Below are positions 26,790-36,191 of a stretch of 64,000 nt of DNA, piece after piece. The position numbers and the translations under genes are program-made. Numbering within the stretch: position 1 is the first letter of the stretch; each line of letters begins with the position of its first letter. The notes under the pieces were generated by a model. That model was not told the DNA's origin, did no database searches, and saw only the letters and a list, made by a program, of their open reading frames with translations. This stretch comes from J054 sp965221985 (GTDB taxonomy: Bacteria; Pseudomonadota; Gammaproteobacteria; Steroidobacterales; GCA-2729495): the NCBI GenBank assembly GCA_965221985.1, contig OZ244928.1, positions 186,001 to 250,000 on the forward strand. Reading direction: 5' to 3'.

Positions 26790-28154
26790 ATGGAAAATAC
26801 CAGCGTTCAAGAACAAGAGAGCTTCGCCAATCCCGCTTACGCCTGGTATGTGGTGGTACTCCTGACCCTGGCCTATATCCTGTCCTACTTAGATCGGTGG
26901 GTCATGTCCTTGCTAGTGGAGCTCATTAAGGAAGACCTGTCCTTGAGCGACACACAGATGGGCCTGCTACTAGGCTTCGCCTTTGCCTTGTTTTACGCCA
27001 CCATGGGTATTCCCATTGGCTGGCTGGCCGATCGATTCAGCCGCCGGAATATTGTCGTCATCGGCGTCAGCATTTGGTGCATGGCAACGGCGGCCGCCGG
27101 CCTAGCGCGTAATTACGCGCAACTATTCGTCACCCGAATACTGGTGGGTGTCGGTGAGGCGACCCTAAGCCCCTGCGCTTTGAGTTTGATCACGGATTAC
27201 TTCCCGCCCCGCAGCCGCGGGCGGGCTATTGCCTTTTATACTGGCGCGGTGTCCATCGGTTCGGGCATTGCCTATCTCGTCGGCGGACAAATCATTCAAT
27301 GGGCCGCAGATCAAACTAGTCTGGCCTTGCCGTTGGTTGGCGAAATTCGTCCGTGGCAAGTGGTATTCATAGCGGTTGGTTTGCCCGGCATTCTCATTGC
27401 CGCCCTGCTGCTTACCGTGCGCGAACCGGCTCGCACGGGAACCGAAGCAACAGCGGAAATGGCGAGTGGCAATATTGGCTTTCCCACGGCCTTGAAGTAT
27501 TTGCTCAAACGCTGGCGCAGCTTCGGCGGTATTTTCGGTTGCATGTCAGGTATTACCATCATGGCCTATAGTCATGCCTGGCTACCCGCGTACTTTTCCC
27601 GCACTTGGGATTGGGATATTCCGCAGTTCAGTGTCTATAACGGCATCGGCCTACTGCTGGTGGGACCTACCTCGGTGAACTTCGGCGGCTGGCTCGCTGA
27701 TCGGCTGCAAAACCGCGGTCACAGCGACGGGGCCGTGATTGTCTTGGTCATGGGGCTTTGGATCATGGTGCCGGCCAGCATTATCTTTCCGCTAATGCCC
27801 ACTGCCCTATCAAGTTTTGCCGTCTATTTGTTGACCATCATGGGCGCCGCCATATCAACTGCCACCGCCCCGACTGCCTTGGTGGGCATTGCGCCCGGAC
27901 AGATCCGCAGCCAAACCATCGCCCTGTTCTATCTGGTCATTAGCTTGCTGGGTGCGATTATTGGCCCCAGTTCCGTAGCCTTTGTTACGGACAATATTCT
28001 GCAAGATGAATCCGCCATTCGCTATTCCATGGCGTTAATTCCGGCCGTGGTGGGAGCGTTCGCCCTGCTGCCCTCATTGGTGGTGCGGCCGGCGTACCGC
28101 CAGCAACTGGCCGAACGTGTCGCCAGCCTTGAAGCCCAGTCAGGGGAATCTTGA
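26790..28154 (+). CDS. MFS transporter, spinster-like
   Basis: A 454-residue inner-membrane protein with 12 predicted helices. The motif GIPIGWLADRFSRRNIVVIG between helices 2 and 3 is the MFS signature, and ARNYAQLFVTRILVGVGEATLSPCALSLITDYFPPRSRGRAIAFYTGAVSIG is typical of spinster-type carriers common in aromatic and steroid catabolic clusters. It probably imports or exports the compound handled by the divergent VOC/hydrolase/reductase operon; the substrate is not deducible. Confidence 0.9.
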   Translation: MENTSVQEQESFANPAYAWYVVVLLTLAYILSYLDRWVMSLLVELIKEDLSLSDTQMGLLLGFAFALFYATMGIPIGWLADRFSRRNIVVIGVSIWCMATAAAGLARNYAQLFVTRILVGVGEATLSPCALSLITDYFPPRSRGRAIAFYTGAVSIGSGIAYLVGGQIIQWAADQTSLALPLVGEIRPWQVVFIAVGLPGILIAALLLTVREPARTGTEATAEMASGNIGFPTALKYLLKRWRSFGGIFGCMSGITIMAYSHAWLPAYFSRTWDWDIPQFSVYNGIGLLLVGPTSVNFGGWLADRLQNRGHSDGAVIVLVMGLWIMVPASIIFPLMPTALSSFAVYLLTIMGAAISTATAPTALVGIAPGQIRSQTIALFYLVISLLGAIIGPSSVAFVTDNILQDESAIRYSMALIPAVVGAFALLPSLVVRPAYRQQLAERVASLEAQSGES

Positions 28155-28373
28155 TCTTAAACTAGCGAACAACTGTAACAGCGACATCCGGAAAAAGTGG
28201 GTGAACACATGATGCGCATTGCGATGTTTCTGGGTAGTTGCAAGGCTAGCCAAGGATTAACTGAAAACCGAGATACGTTCAGTTCGATCCCGCCTCCACT
28301 CGTGAAAGCAGTGACAGAAACTTGTGCCGTTGTAGAACCCCTCAGCGATTTCCCTGTCCGCCGCGGCGATCTT

Positions 28374-28904
28374 CTAGAATGACAAGGCGTGGCTGTTGCT
28401 ACCGACTAAACATAAATCGTAGGACAACCATCCCAATAAGCCATCATTACCCGCCTCCAAATTTTCATGGCGATAACACTGACCCTCGGGAGGCCGGCCT
28501 GATACGGGCGTAAAGAGCTGTCGCCCGTCACGCGCTTGCCTCGGCAAGTTGTGACCACGGAGTTCCAACCGATCCACAGCTTCACCTTCGATGGCTGCCA
28601 CACAATCATGGGTTTGGCGCTGCGCATTCACTATTCGCGCGCCGGCCATGCCGGCATTCATCGGCCAGAGACGAACCACACGCTTGCCACTGCCGGGCAC
28701 GGCCTCCACGCAACGCAGCATGGGCGACAGCAAGGTAGGCAAATAGCCAGTCCAGTCCGCGCTGAAATTGCGTCCCTGCAGATTCGCCACCGGGTAGTCT
28801 GGCACTGCTGCAGCGCGGCGATTCGCACAGCCAGTCAGTATCAGGCTAAGGGCAATAAGGGCTAGAGCGACGGCTCGCACGGGAATTTTTTTCAAGTAGA
28901 TCAT
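28374..28904 (-). CDS. Hypothetical lipoprotein
   Basis: A 176-residue protein with a lipoprotein signal peptide (VRAVALALIALSLILTGC, lipobox LTGC) from the ATG at 28904; the frame is open to 28925. The mature part is polar with four further Cys (RCVEA, HDCVA, QCYRH, LCLVG), possibly two disulfides. No family recognised. It is divergent from the M48 peptidase lipoprotein gene, sharing a 51-base promoter region. Confidence 0.65.
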   Translation of the reverse strand: MIYLKKIPVRAVALALIALSLILTGCANRRAAAVPDYPVANLQGRNFSADWTGYLPTLLSPMLRCVEAVPGSGKRVVRLWPMNAGMAGARIVNAQRQTHDCVAAIEGEAVDRLELRGHNLPRQARDGRQLFTPVSGRPPEGQCYRHENLEAGNDGLLGWLSYDLCLVGSNSHALSF

Positions 28905-28955
28905 TGCGTCATACTGTAGGGACATTTTTCCGGGCGTTCTTAGAGAGATATCCCA

Positions 28956-29816
28956 ATGCGAACAAAAATCACCCTGGTGCTAGTTACCTTAATCATTGCG
29001 GCCTGCGCGACCTCGCCCACCGGGCGCCGCCAACTCATGCTCGTTTCAGAACAGCAAGCCATATCGGCTTCAAAAGAAGCCTATTTGGCGCAACTGAGTG
29101 AACTCAACAGTCAGGGGAAAATTTCAAAAGACAGCCGCATGATCTCCCGGGTCGATGAGATTACCGGACGACTGATTACCCAAGCCATCAAGATGCGCCC
29201 CGACACTAGAAACTGGGAATGGAGTGTGGAAGTCATCGATGACCCGGAAACCGTCAATGCCTGGTGCATGGCGGGCGGACGCATGGCGATTTATTCCGGC
29301 TTGATTTCTAAAGTAGATCCTACGGATGACGAGCTTGCGCAAGTCATGGGGCATGAAATCAGTCATGCCTTGGCGAACCACACTGCCGAACGTATGTCCG
29401 TGGCCATGGCTTCCAACTTAGGCATGATTGCCGCCGGAGCAGCGGCGGGCGATTCGCAATTAGCCCTGGGTGCCGCTGCAGTTGCCGCTCAGTTCGCCGT
29501 GCAATTGCCCAATAGCCGGGCCTCCGAAACCGAAGCAGATCGCATCGGCATCGAGCTAGCTGCCAAGGCCGGGTACGACCCCGCTGCGGCGGCCACGCTT
29601 TGGAAAAAGATGGGCGCCGTAGGAGGGTCTCGACCACCCGCGTTCATGAGCACACATCCAAGTCCGCAACAGCGCTCGCAAAAACTCGCCGAATTGGCGG
29701 CTCAAATGCGGCCGTACTATCTGGCCGCCGGCAGTCCACCGGTCTATCGAATCGCTCGCACTCGTTTAGATGCGCTGTCACAGAGCGGCAGCGGTTCGCG
29801 CAACGCCGCCCAGTAG
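28956..29816 (+). CDS. M48-family metalloprotease lipoprotein
   Basis: A 286-residue protein with lipobox IAAC (Cys17) and an M48 catalytic domain: zinc motif HEISH at 133-137, preceded by DELAQVMG, and the third ligand in ASETEADRIGIELAAKAGYDP. NAWCMAGGRMAIYSGLI before it and FMSTHPSPQQRSQKL after it complete the LoiP/YcaL type. Such periplasmic proteases take part in outer-membrane protein quality control. It lies at the start of an envelope gene block. Confidence 0.92.
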   Translation: MRTKITLVLVTLIIAACATSPTGRRQLMLVSEQQAISASKEAYLAQLSELNSQGKISKDSRMISRVDEITGRLITQAIKMRPDTRNWEWSVEVIDDPETVNAWCMAGGRMAIYSGLISKVDPTDDELAQVMGHEISHALANHTAERMSVAMASNLGMIAAGAAAGDSQLALGAAAVAAQFAVQLPNSRASETEADRIGIELAAKAGYDPAAAATLWKKMGAVGGSRPPAFMSTHPSPQQRSQKLAELAAQMRPYYLAAGSPPVYRIARTRLDALSQSGSGSRNAAQ

Positions 29817-29923
29817 CAGTGATAACCCCTTAATAAGCGGGGCGAATACAGCGGTAGGATAGCGCCTTGAATACCAGGGCGGTCACTGGTTACACGCGCC
29901 AAGATTGCGCTACTCTATAGGCT

Positions 29924-30382
29924 ATGAACACGAAGCAATCATCTGGCAGCGGTAAACAGTCCGTTCGCGAAATAACATTTTCCGGGCTAATACTGCGATT
30001 TCTCGCCGCCCTGGTTTTGGTCCTTGCCACTTATAACCCAACGAAATACTCGTTTTACAATTGGGTCAAGGATTCCATGGCCACCGATAGCTTGGGCCCG
30101 CTGCATTTCTTTTTGGGCGTGCTACTGATTATCGGCTGGACCATCTTCTTGCATGCAACCCTGCAGTCACTCGGGCGTTTGGGCATTATTCTGGCCTTGG
30201 CCTTTTTCGGCACTTTCGTTTGGCTGCTGGTGGATTTCGGCTGGCTGGCTGCCGACTCGGTCTCGGCCATGACCTGGATCGCTCTGGTTTGTTTGGCCGG
30301 CATGCTGACCATCGGCATCACCTGGTCGGCCCTATGGCGTCGAATGACTGGCCAAGTCGATGTTATCGATGACCGAATCTAG
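29924..30382 (+). CDS. DUF6524-like membrane protein
   Basis: A 152-residue protein with four predicted helices (about 22-42, 60-80, 85-104, 112-132) and a conserved-looking periplasmic segment TYNPTKYSFYNWV between the first two. The pattern NPTKYSFYNWV resembles DUF6524. No catalytic motif. Located between M48 and DUF748 genes. Confidence 0.6.
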   Translation: MNTKQSSGSGKQSVREITFSGLILRFLAALVLVLATYNPTKYSFYNWVKDSMATDSLGPLHFFLGVLLIIGWTIFLHATLQSLGRLGIILALAFFGTFVWLLVDFGWLAADSVSAMTWIALVCLAGMLTIGITWSALWRRMTGQVDVIDDRI

Positions 30383-30415
30383 GTCAGCAAATTCATTGAG
30401 GCTGCTGATTTAGCC

Positions 30416-33400
30416 CTAGCCCGCAGCACCCGCTTTCAACTTTAAGGGTATCCATCCGGCATCCGAGGGTTCCGCCTCAACAGCAGCGGCGGCATTGACC
30501 CGTTCGGCCGTCAATTTCCCATCGGCTGTCAGGGCTTCCACCACGGCCGTGGCCCTCGCGGCCGACAAGCTATCTAGTTCGTCTGGGGTAATTTCTTCAG
30601 CATCAATGAGAGCCTGGCGAAGTGCAGCAATATAAGCCGGTTCATCCAAACTCACTTTCGAATCAGGGTCGTCGGCTTGCTCCGGCTTTTGCGCATCTGC
30701 CTTGGCGGCTTCGATAATATCCGCGGATAGTCTTTCTTTGACCAATTTTTCCAAGGCCCGACGCCGACGCTCCGTCAATAGCGCTTCAGCCTTACGTCCC
30801 GACTGTGCCGCTAAGATTTCCTCCACGGCGGCATCCACTCGGGCGACACGCAAAGCTTGCGCATCTGCCTCTTCAGCCAACACGCCCGGCACTTCAACCA
30901 CAAACTGCGGGCGCATAGCCAGCGCTTGGGCGAGTTTAGTGAGTTTTTCCCGCTCCGGCGGCGTGAGTTCTGCTTCACCGGGCCGAAATTCAATGAGATC
31001 CATGGACTCGGAATCGGCGCCGACTAAACCACCCAGCAGGCGAAACGGTGAAGTGGCCAACTTGGTAATCAAGTTAGCGAAAGCGCGAAAGATGACACCA
31101 CCAATGCTAAATTTCGGATCGTCAACATCGCCGCTGACCGGTAGATCAATGTTAATCGTGCCATCAGGCCCCTTCAGCAAGGCCACGGCCAATGCCAAGG
31201 GCAAGTTCTTTGCACCGGGGTAGTCTTCTTTTTCTCCCAAAGTCAGTTTATCGATGGATACTCGATTGTCGCCCTTCATTTTGCCCTGGTCGAGGACATA
31301 GTGGAGATCCAAATTAAGGCGTCCGTCATCAATGCGCCGGCCGGCAAACTTTACGGTATAGGGCGATAAATCAGGCAATTCCACATTGCGAAATAGCAGG
31401 TTTAGATCAGTACTTTTTGAGAATTTCGCGGGACTGATGCTGCCCGATGCCTCGGCCAACCCGTACTCGCCCACCTTCCCTTCAAGTTCAAGTTTGGCGG
31501 GCTCGCTGCTATTGGTCGCTAAGGTCGTTATCTCCCCCTTGAGCTCTTCGATACGGGTCTCAAAGGGAAAGGGCAAAGCCAAATCGCTGAAATCCGCACT
31601 ACCACCGTCAACGGCGATTCTGCCCATGACGACTTCTAGAGGCTTCGCTTGCGGTTTTTCGGCAGCGGGCGGCCGGTCCACCAGTAATCGCTGAAAATTC
31701 GTCGTGCCGTCTTTGTCGATTCGCAGGCGTGTATAAGGCGCTGATAGCTTGATCTCCGACAGCTCCAAGCGATTTTTTGTCGCCGAAAATTGCAGGCGAT
31801 CCAGCGCAAGTTGCTTGAAGCCGAGCAATTTTTCGCTCTGGCCCACATCTTCAAGATCCAATGCAACAAGTTTCGCGGAGCCATCTACGCCTAGGGGCTC
31901 ACCCTCGTTGACTGCAATGGATAGCTGAGAATTCAAATCGCCCGATTGCAGTTTCAGATTCGCGAACTCCGCCAGGTAGGGTTGGATGGGAACCAGACTT
32001 AGCTCCTGCAGATTGACCTCTGCCGCTAAATCTAGGGCCGGCAGCAATTGCAGGCTTCCGCCCAGCGCAAGCCGTCCACCGGAGGCAATGACGGCGGAGC
32101 CGGAAAACTCGGAGCTGTTGCCCGCTTGGTTATTTAGCTCGCCGACTTCAAGGGTAATTTCCTGCGCATTTATTGCCGCCGACTCACCCCGCAAAGACTC
32201 ATCGGTAAATTCCATTGCGAGTTGATCAATCTTCACACTGCCTAAAACCAGCTGCCAATCGTCCAGCGGGCTTGTAGGCTGACTGACGCTTTCGGTCTTA
32301 GGGCTTGCCGGTTCGCCACCATTCGCAGGCGCTGCCGCATCTGGCTCAGAACCATCGGTGGCATTTTCCGTGGCCGGCGTGGTTGCCGAATTGCCGGTTG
32401 CTGGCGTCAGCAACTGCGCCAGACTGAGCGAGCCGTCCGCGTTCCGTGTGACTCGCAACCAGCCTTCAGCAATCTCCACACTGTCTGCACCAGCGAGTTT
32501 CTCGCCCAGGCGTAGATAACCACCGTGCAGGGATTGTTTCGGCAACTTTATGAATGCCTCGGACTCCTCCGGCACTTTGGCGACGAGTTTCGTGAGATCT
32601 ATGTCTAGCGCACTGACCTGAAAGTCGGCCGGCTTATCGCCAGGCGCCGTCAAGTCATAGTCGAAGCCAAAATCAGCCTCACCCGATTCGACCTGGAACG
32701 CGAACAAATCTTGCAAATACTCATAAGCCAGCGGCAGGTAGGGACCGCTGCCCGTGACGCGACCGGTCGAGTGCAGTGGATTGACACTAAAATCGCCCGT
32801 CCAGGCGAGATTGATTCCCTGCGGAGTCTTAATGTCCACGGTTTGTTGGCCGCTGTCATCCGGCAAGGTACTGAGATTCGCAAGCTGAATATCTACCGGA
32901 CCAAGCTGAGTGGTGAAATCTGTTTTTGGTACCTCGTCAGTCACATCAACACGACCGCCATTGACGGTCAAGGCATCTATCACCAAACGCAACAAAGAAG
33001 CCTCCGCTTGGTCATCAGCCGCAGGCTTGAGAAGCTGATTGAGATTGACCGCGCCGGCGGAATCCCGGCGAATATCCAAAAACGGTGAATCGAGCTGCAA
33101 CTCGCTGAAGACCAGGGCGCGCCGCAGGAGGCTACTCAGCTGTAAGTTCGCAAACAAGCGGTCAAAACTGATTAACGGTTGGCCATCAGATTCCAAAAGC
33201 ACAAAATCCGTGGCCTCGGCGCTTAGCACATAGGGATTAAAACGAAATTCCTTTAAGCTCGCAGAATGGCCGGTCTGCGCCTCGATAAAGGCGGGCAGTT
33301 CCCGCTTAACAATCCAGGGAACCAGAAAGAAGCCGCCCAAGGTATACACCAGCAGCAACGCGACTACCCAGAACCGTTTTCGCCGGGGGCTCCACCAAGG

Positions 33401-33457
33401 CCGCGACGGCGACAAAGTCACCTGCTCAACTTCGCTTGAATGCGTGGTATCGGTCAC
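30416..33457 (-). CDS. DUF748 / AsmA-like envelope protein
   Basis: A 1013-residue protein with one N-terminal membrane helix (FWVVALLLVYTLGGFFLVPWIV, about 29-50) and a very long beta-rich periplasmic domain of repeated AsmA-like strands (for example GGRVDVTD, ELSEIKLSAPYTRLRIDKDG, VDGGSADFSDLALP). The C-terminal 230 residues contain IEFRPGEAELTPPEREKLTKLAQAL, an OmpA-like feature usual for DUF748. AsmA-type proteins are thought to bridge the periplasm and move phospholipids. It is the upstream neighbour of the OmpA gene on the same strand going leftward, separated by a terminator. Confidence 0.85.
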   Translation of the reverse strand: MTDTTHSSEVEQVTLSPSRPWWSPRRKRFWVVALLLVYTLGGFFLVPWIVKRELPAFIEAQTGHSASLKEFRFNPYVLSAEATDFVLLESDGQPLISFDRLFANLQLSSLLRRALVFSELQLDSPFLDIRRDSAGAVNLNQLLKPAADDQAEASLLRLVIDALTVNGGRVDVTDEVPKTDFTTQLGPVDIQLANLSTLPDDSGQQTVDIKTPQGINLAWTGDFSVNPLHSTGRVTGSGPYLPLAYEYLQDLFAFQVESGEADFGFDYDLTAPGDKPADFQVSALDIDLTKLVAKVPEESEAFIKLPKQSLHGGYLRLGEKLAGADSVEIAEGWLRVTRNADGSLSLAQLLTPATGNSATTPATENATDGSEPDAAAPANGGEPASPKTESVSQPTSPLDDWQLVLGSVKIDQLAMEFTDESLRGESAAINAQEITLEVGELNNQAGNSSEFSGSAVIASGGRLALGGSLQLLPALDLAAEVNLQELSLVPIQPYLAEFANLKLQSGDLNSQLSIAVNEGEPLGVDGSAKLVALDLEDVGQSEKLLGFKQLALDRLQFSATKNRLELSEIKLSAPYTRLRIDKDGTTNFQRLLVDRPPAAEKPQAKPLEVVMGRIAVDGGSADFSDLALPFPFETRIEELKGEITTLATNSSEPAKLELEGKVGEYGLAEASGSISPAKFSKSTDLNLLFRNVELPDLSPYTVKFAGRRIDDGRLNLDLHYVLDQGKMKGDNRVSIDKLTLGEKEDYPGAKNLPLALAVALLKGPDGTINIDLPVSGDVDDPKFSIGGVIFRAFANLITKLATSPFRLLGGLVGADSESMDLIEFRPGEAELTPPEREKLTKLAQALAMRPQFVVEVPGVLAEEADAQALRVARVDAAVEEILAAQSGRKAEALLTERRRRALEKLVKERLSADIIEAAKADAQKPEQADDPDSKVSLDEPAYIAALRQALIDAEEITPDELDSLSAARATAVVEALTADGKLTAERVNAAAAVEAEPSDAGWIPLKLKAGAAG

Positions 33458-33508
33458 CGACTGTTCTTATTGTTCTTCGGCCGCACTCTGGCGTGCAGCT
33501 CTGCGGAG

Positions 33509-33545
33509 AAAAACCTGCCCGGCAGCCAAGCGGCCACCGGGCAGG
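33509..33545 (-). terminator. Rho-independent terminator of the OmpA-family gene
   Basis: Stem CCTGCCCGG (33514-33522) / CCGGGCAGG (33537-33545), with an inner GCC/GGC pair, followed on the minus strand by five T residues (A at 33509-33513). It sits 22 bases after the OmpA-family stop codon. Confidence 0.9.
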
Positions 33546-33567
33546 ATAGAGTTGTTTGTTTCCCGGA

Positions 33568-34836
33568 TTACTCCGCGACGCGCAACACGACGCGACGATT
33601 TTGAGCGCGACCGTCTGCGGTGCTGTTGTCAGCCACCGGCTGCGATTCGCCCAAGCCCACCGTGCTTAACCGGTCGGACGCAACGCCCCGTTCAACCAAG
33701 TAGTCACGTACAGCCCGCGCACGCCGTTCGGATAAGCCCAAATTGTATTCCGCATCACCACGGCTGTCGGTATGCCCCTCAACGACAATTCGCAAGTCGG
33801 GAAAATCAGCCAAGCGGGTCGCAACCTGATCTAGGCGACGTAGGCCACTGTCCAAGGGAACGTCAGAATCCGATCCAAAATTCGCGCCAGATAGCTGGAA
33901 GCTGCAGCCCTCGGCATCAACCAGAGCGCCGCGTTCGGTGTTTGGACACTTGTCCATGCTGTCTTTGACACCATCGCCATCGCCGTCACCGTCGACTTCA
34001 AGGGGGCAGCCCCGGGCATCGACTTCAGCGCCAGCTGGGGTATCGGGACATTGATCCAAACCGTCGAAAACGCCGTCACCGTCACTGTCCAAAGGACAAC
34101 CCTCGGCATTAACCTTGGCGCCACGCGGCGTATCGGGACATAAGTCTAAGCGGTCAACTACGCCATCACCGTCACCGTCGAGTTCGCAACCTTGGTCGTT
34201 AACCACGGCCCCCAGCGGGGTTCCCGGACAGCGATCAAGGCTATCCAGCACGCCATCGCCGTCGCTATCAACGTCACGTGTTCTGCCTTCGCCCATGGCA
34301 TAGCCCAGACCGACATTGAGAACCCAATCTGTAAGATCATCGTCGGCATTTTCCCAGCGAACCAAGGCTTCTGTACGCAGGGACCATCGGTCACTCCAGA
34401 GATCGGTCAGCATGCCGATACCGCCGCGCAATTCCAGCGCGTCTCGGTCATCGGGTTGCGTATTGCCCGATCCATCGGTATTTGCCCAACCGGCACCGCC
34501 TAGCAAATAAGGCGTAAATCGTCCCGCTCGATTGTAAACGTTCATCACATTGGCACCGAGCATAATCTGTTCTTGATCAGGCCCGCCGCGTTCACCGTCC
34601 ATATCAAAGAACTTACCGTCAAACTCTAAGTTCCAATTCTCGGACAATGCATAGCCGAGGGTCAGGCCCCCGCCGACAAAGCCGTCGTCAACAAATCGAT
34701 CGTCATCGGCGATGATGAACGAGCCCAACCCATCAATGTACCAGTTGCCTTCCTGCGGGCTGGCGTTGACAACCGCCGCAGCTAGCATCGCGAGCACCGC
34801 GACACCGAATCCAGTTTTCATCTTCGCATTCAACAT
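33568..34836 (-). CDS. OprF-like OmpA-family porin with calcium-binding repeats
   Basis: A 422-residue outer-membrane protein: signal peptide (about 1-25), an eight-stranded barrel (about 26-190), a linker of thrombospondin type-3 repeats (DSDGDGVLDSLDRCPGTP, and four similar copies with acidic calcium-binding loops and CP pairs), and a C-terminal OmpA domain with VVEGHTDSRGDAEYNLGLSERRARAVRDYLVERG that binds peptidoglycan. The OprF family links outer membrane and cell wall. GGGGAAAA precedes the ATG. Own terminator present. Confidence 0.93.
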   Translation of the reverse strand: MLNAKMKTGFGVAVLAMLAAAVVNASPQEGNWYIDGLGSFIIADDDRFVDDGFVGGGLTLGYALSENWNLEFDGKFFDMDGERGGPDQEQIMLGANVMNVYNRAGRFTPYLLGGAGWANTDGSGNTQPDDRDALELRGGIGMLTDLWSDRWSLRTEALVRWENADDDLTDWVLNVGLGYAMGEGRTRDVDSDGDGVLDSLDRCPGTPLGAVVNDQGCELDGDGDGVVDRLDLCPDTPRGAKVNAEGCPLDSDGDGVFDGLDQCPDTPAGAEVDARGCPLEVDGDGDGDGVKDSMDKCPNTERGALVDAEGCSFQLSGANFGSDSDVPLDSGLRRLDQVATRLADFPDLRIVVEGHTDSRGDAEYNLGLSERRARAVRDYLVERGVASDRLSTVGLGESQPVADNSTADGRAQNRRVVLRVAE

Positions 34837-35237
34837 GATTTTCCCCGTGAAATGCCCCAGCTTCCCTAAGCTTTGGACGGCCTACGACCGAGGTGGAATT
34901 CTAACCCGACCTCGACGCAGGCGCACGCGCACTGACAATACCTTGGGTCATCTCAATAAGCCCTTGAAAACGGGAGGTAAATACTGCGCGGACTCAGACC
35001 ATGTATCGGCCTGAGCCTGCGGGTCCGCCTGCTGGTCAATGCCCGCCTATCACCGCTTCTTCCTCGGACAAAAACTAAATCTCCAGGAGAATCTTGCTCG
35101 GCGATGCCCAGTCTCGGCGAATCACGGTCCTGGTCCGGCAGTACAAGGCCGTGCACCGCTGTCGATGAATTTCCGCGCCTCACCGCGCTCGCGGCCTGCA
35201 TGCTAGCATTCACGCCTTCCGAACCGCAGTCCGTGAA
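34837..35237. other. Divergent intergenic region
   Basis: 401 bases between the OmpA-family gene (leftward) and the hydrolase gene (rightward). It holds both promoters. Short inverted repeats occur (CGAGGT at 34889 / ACCTCG at 34909), but no RNA gene or convincing promoter pair was found; open frames here look like chance. Confidence 0.4.
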
Positions 35238-36188
35238 ATGAAAATACTGAAAAGGATCTTTGGCAGCGTAGTCATTTTATTGCTGCTCATTTGGGCCGCA
35301 CTAGTGATTTATGCGTATTGGCCCACGGACCTCGAAGAGGTCCCGGCTCGTGAACTTGCCAGCGACCAAGATCGCTTCGCAACAGTAGAAAATCTTAAGC
35401 TTCGCTATCGGGAGTTTGGCGAAACTAGCCCTGATACTGTTTCGGTATTGCTCATTCATGGCTTCGGCAATTCCTTGCAGTCATTCCGAGAACTCGCACC
35501 ACGCCTGGCCAAGGACTACCACGTAATTAGCGTGGACATGCCCGGCTTTGGTCTGTCCGACAAACCCGCGACCTGGGACTACAAAAATCCGGCGCAAGCC
35601 CGAATGATGCGTAGTCTTATTCGCGAGCTCGGCTTAGAAAAAGTTGTTGTTGGAGGACATTCACTGGGCGGCGCTATCGCCATGCGAGTGGCCATTGACG
35701 TGCCCGAAGTTGTGGGACTCGTACTGATGAACCCTGGCATCATCAACACGGGCGTACCTAAAATTGCCGAATACTATTTCTTTCCCTTGCCACGGCTATC
35801 CGCGAAGCAATTCGGCAAACGCGATTTTCGGGAAAATTTCCTGAAGACCTCCTATGTCAAACCGGAGATAATCACAGATCAGGTCATGGACGACCTCATG
35901 CTAACGGTCCGCAGCGAAGGCTATCTGACTGGCATGACCAGTATGATGGGCCAATATGTTGCAGCTTCGGAGGGTCCGCTCCTTGGGCAAGTCAATGTCC
36001 CGACTCTGATCGCCTGGGGTGTTCAAGATAGGCGCAAAAACGAAGCCGAATTGAAGGCCTTAGTCGATGGATTGAGCGATACCACAGTCAAGGTCCTGCG
36101 CGTCGAAAATGCGGGACACTATGTCCATGAGGAAGGCGCGGACGAAGTGGCAGCGGGCATGATTGCCGCGAAGTCTTTCTGGCGATAG
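35238..36188 (+). CDS. Membrane-anchored alpha/beta hydrolase
   Basis: A 316-residue protein with one N-terminal helix (VVILLLLIWAALVIYAYW) followed by an alpha/beta hydrolase domain: oxyanion region LIHGFGNSLQSF, nucleophile elbow GGHSLGGA (Ser in G-H-S-L-G), acid in AWGVQDRR and His in VENAGHYVHEEG. The active site probably lies in the periplasm. It resembles the hydrolase at 54035-55012 in having an N-terminal anchor. It precedes the racemase-superfamily gene by 3 bases (operon). Substrate unknown. Confidence 0.9.
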   Translation: MKILKRIFGSVVILLLLIWAALVIYAYWPTDLEEVPARELASDQDRFATVENLKLRYREFGETSPDTVSVLLIHGFGNSLQSFRELAPRLAKDYHVISVDMPGFGLSDKPATWDYKNPAQARMMRSLIRELGLEKVVVGGHSLGGAIAMRVAIDVPEVVGLVLMNPGIINTGVPKIAEYYFFPLPRLSAKQFGKRDFRENFLKTSYVKPEIITDQVMDDLMLTVRSEGYLTGMTSMMGQYVAASEGPLLGQVNVPTLIAWGVQDRRKNEAELKALVDGLSDTTVKVLRVENAGHYVHEEGADEVAAGMIAAKSFWR

Positions 36189-36191
36189 ATC

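Noticed and set aside
28197..28382. 61-codon frame between the MFS gene and the lipoprotein gene
   Set aside because: No convincing family and it runs into the 3' end of the opposite-strand lipoprotein gene; probably chance.
34953..35213. 86-codon minus-strand frame upstream of the hydrolase
   Set aside because: Arg/Ser-rich chance-like composition and no start signals; the region is more likely a promoter region.
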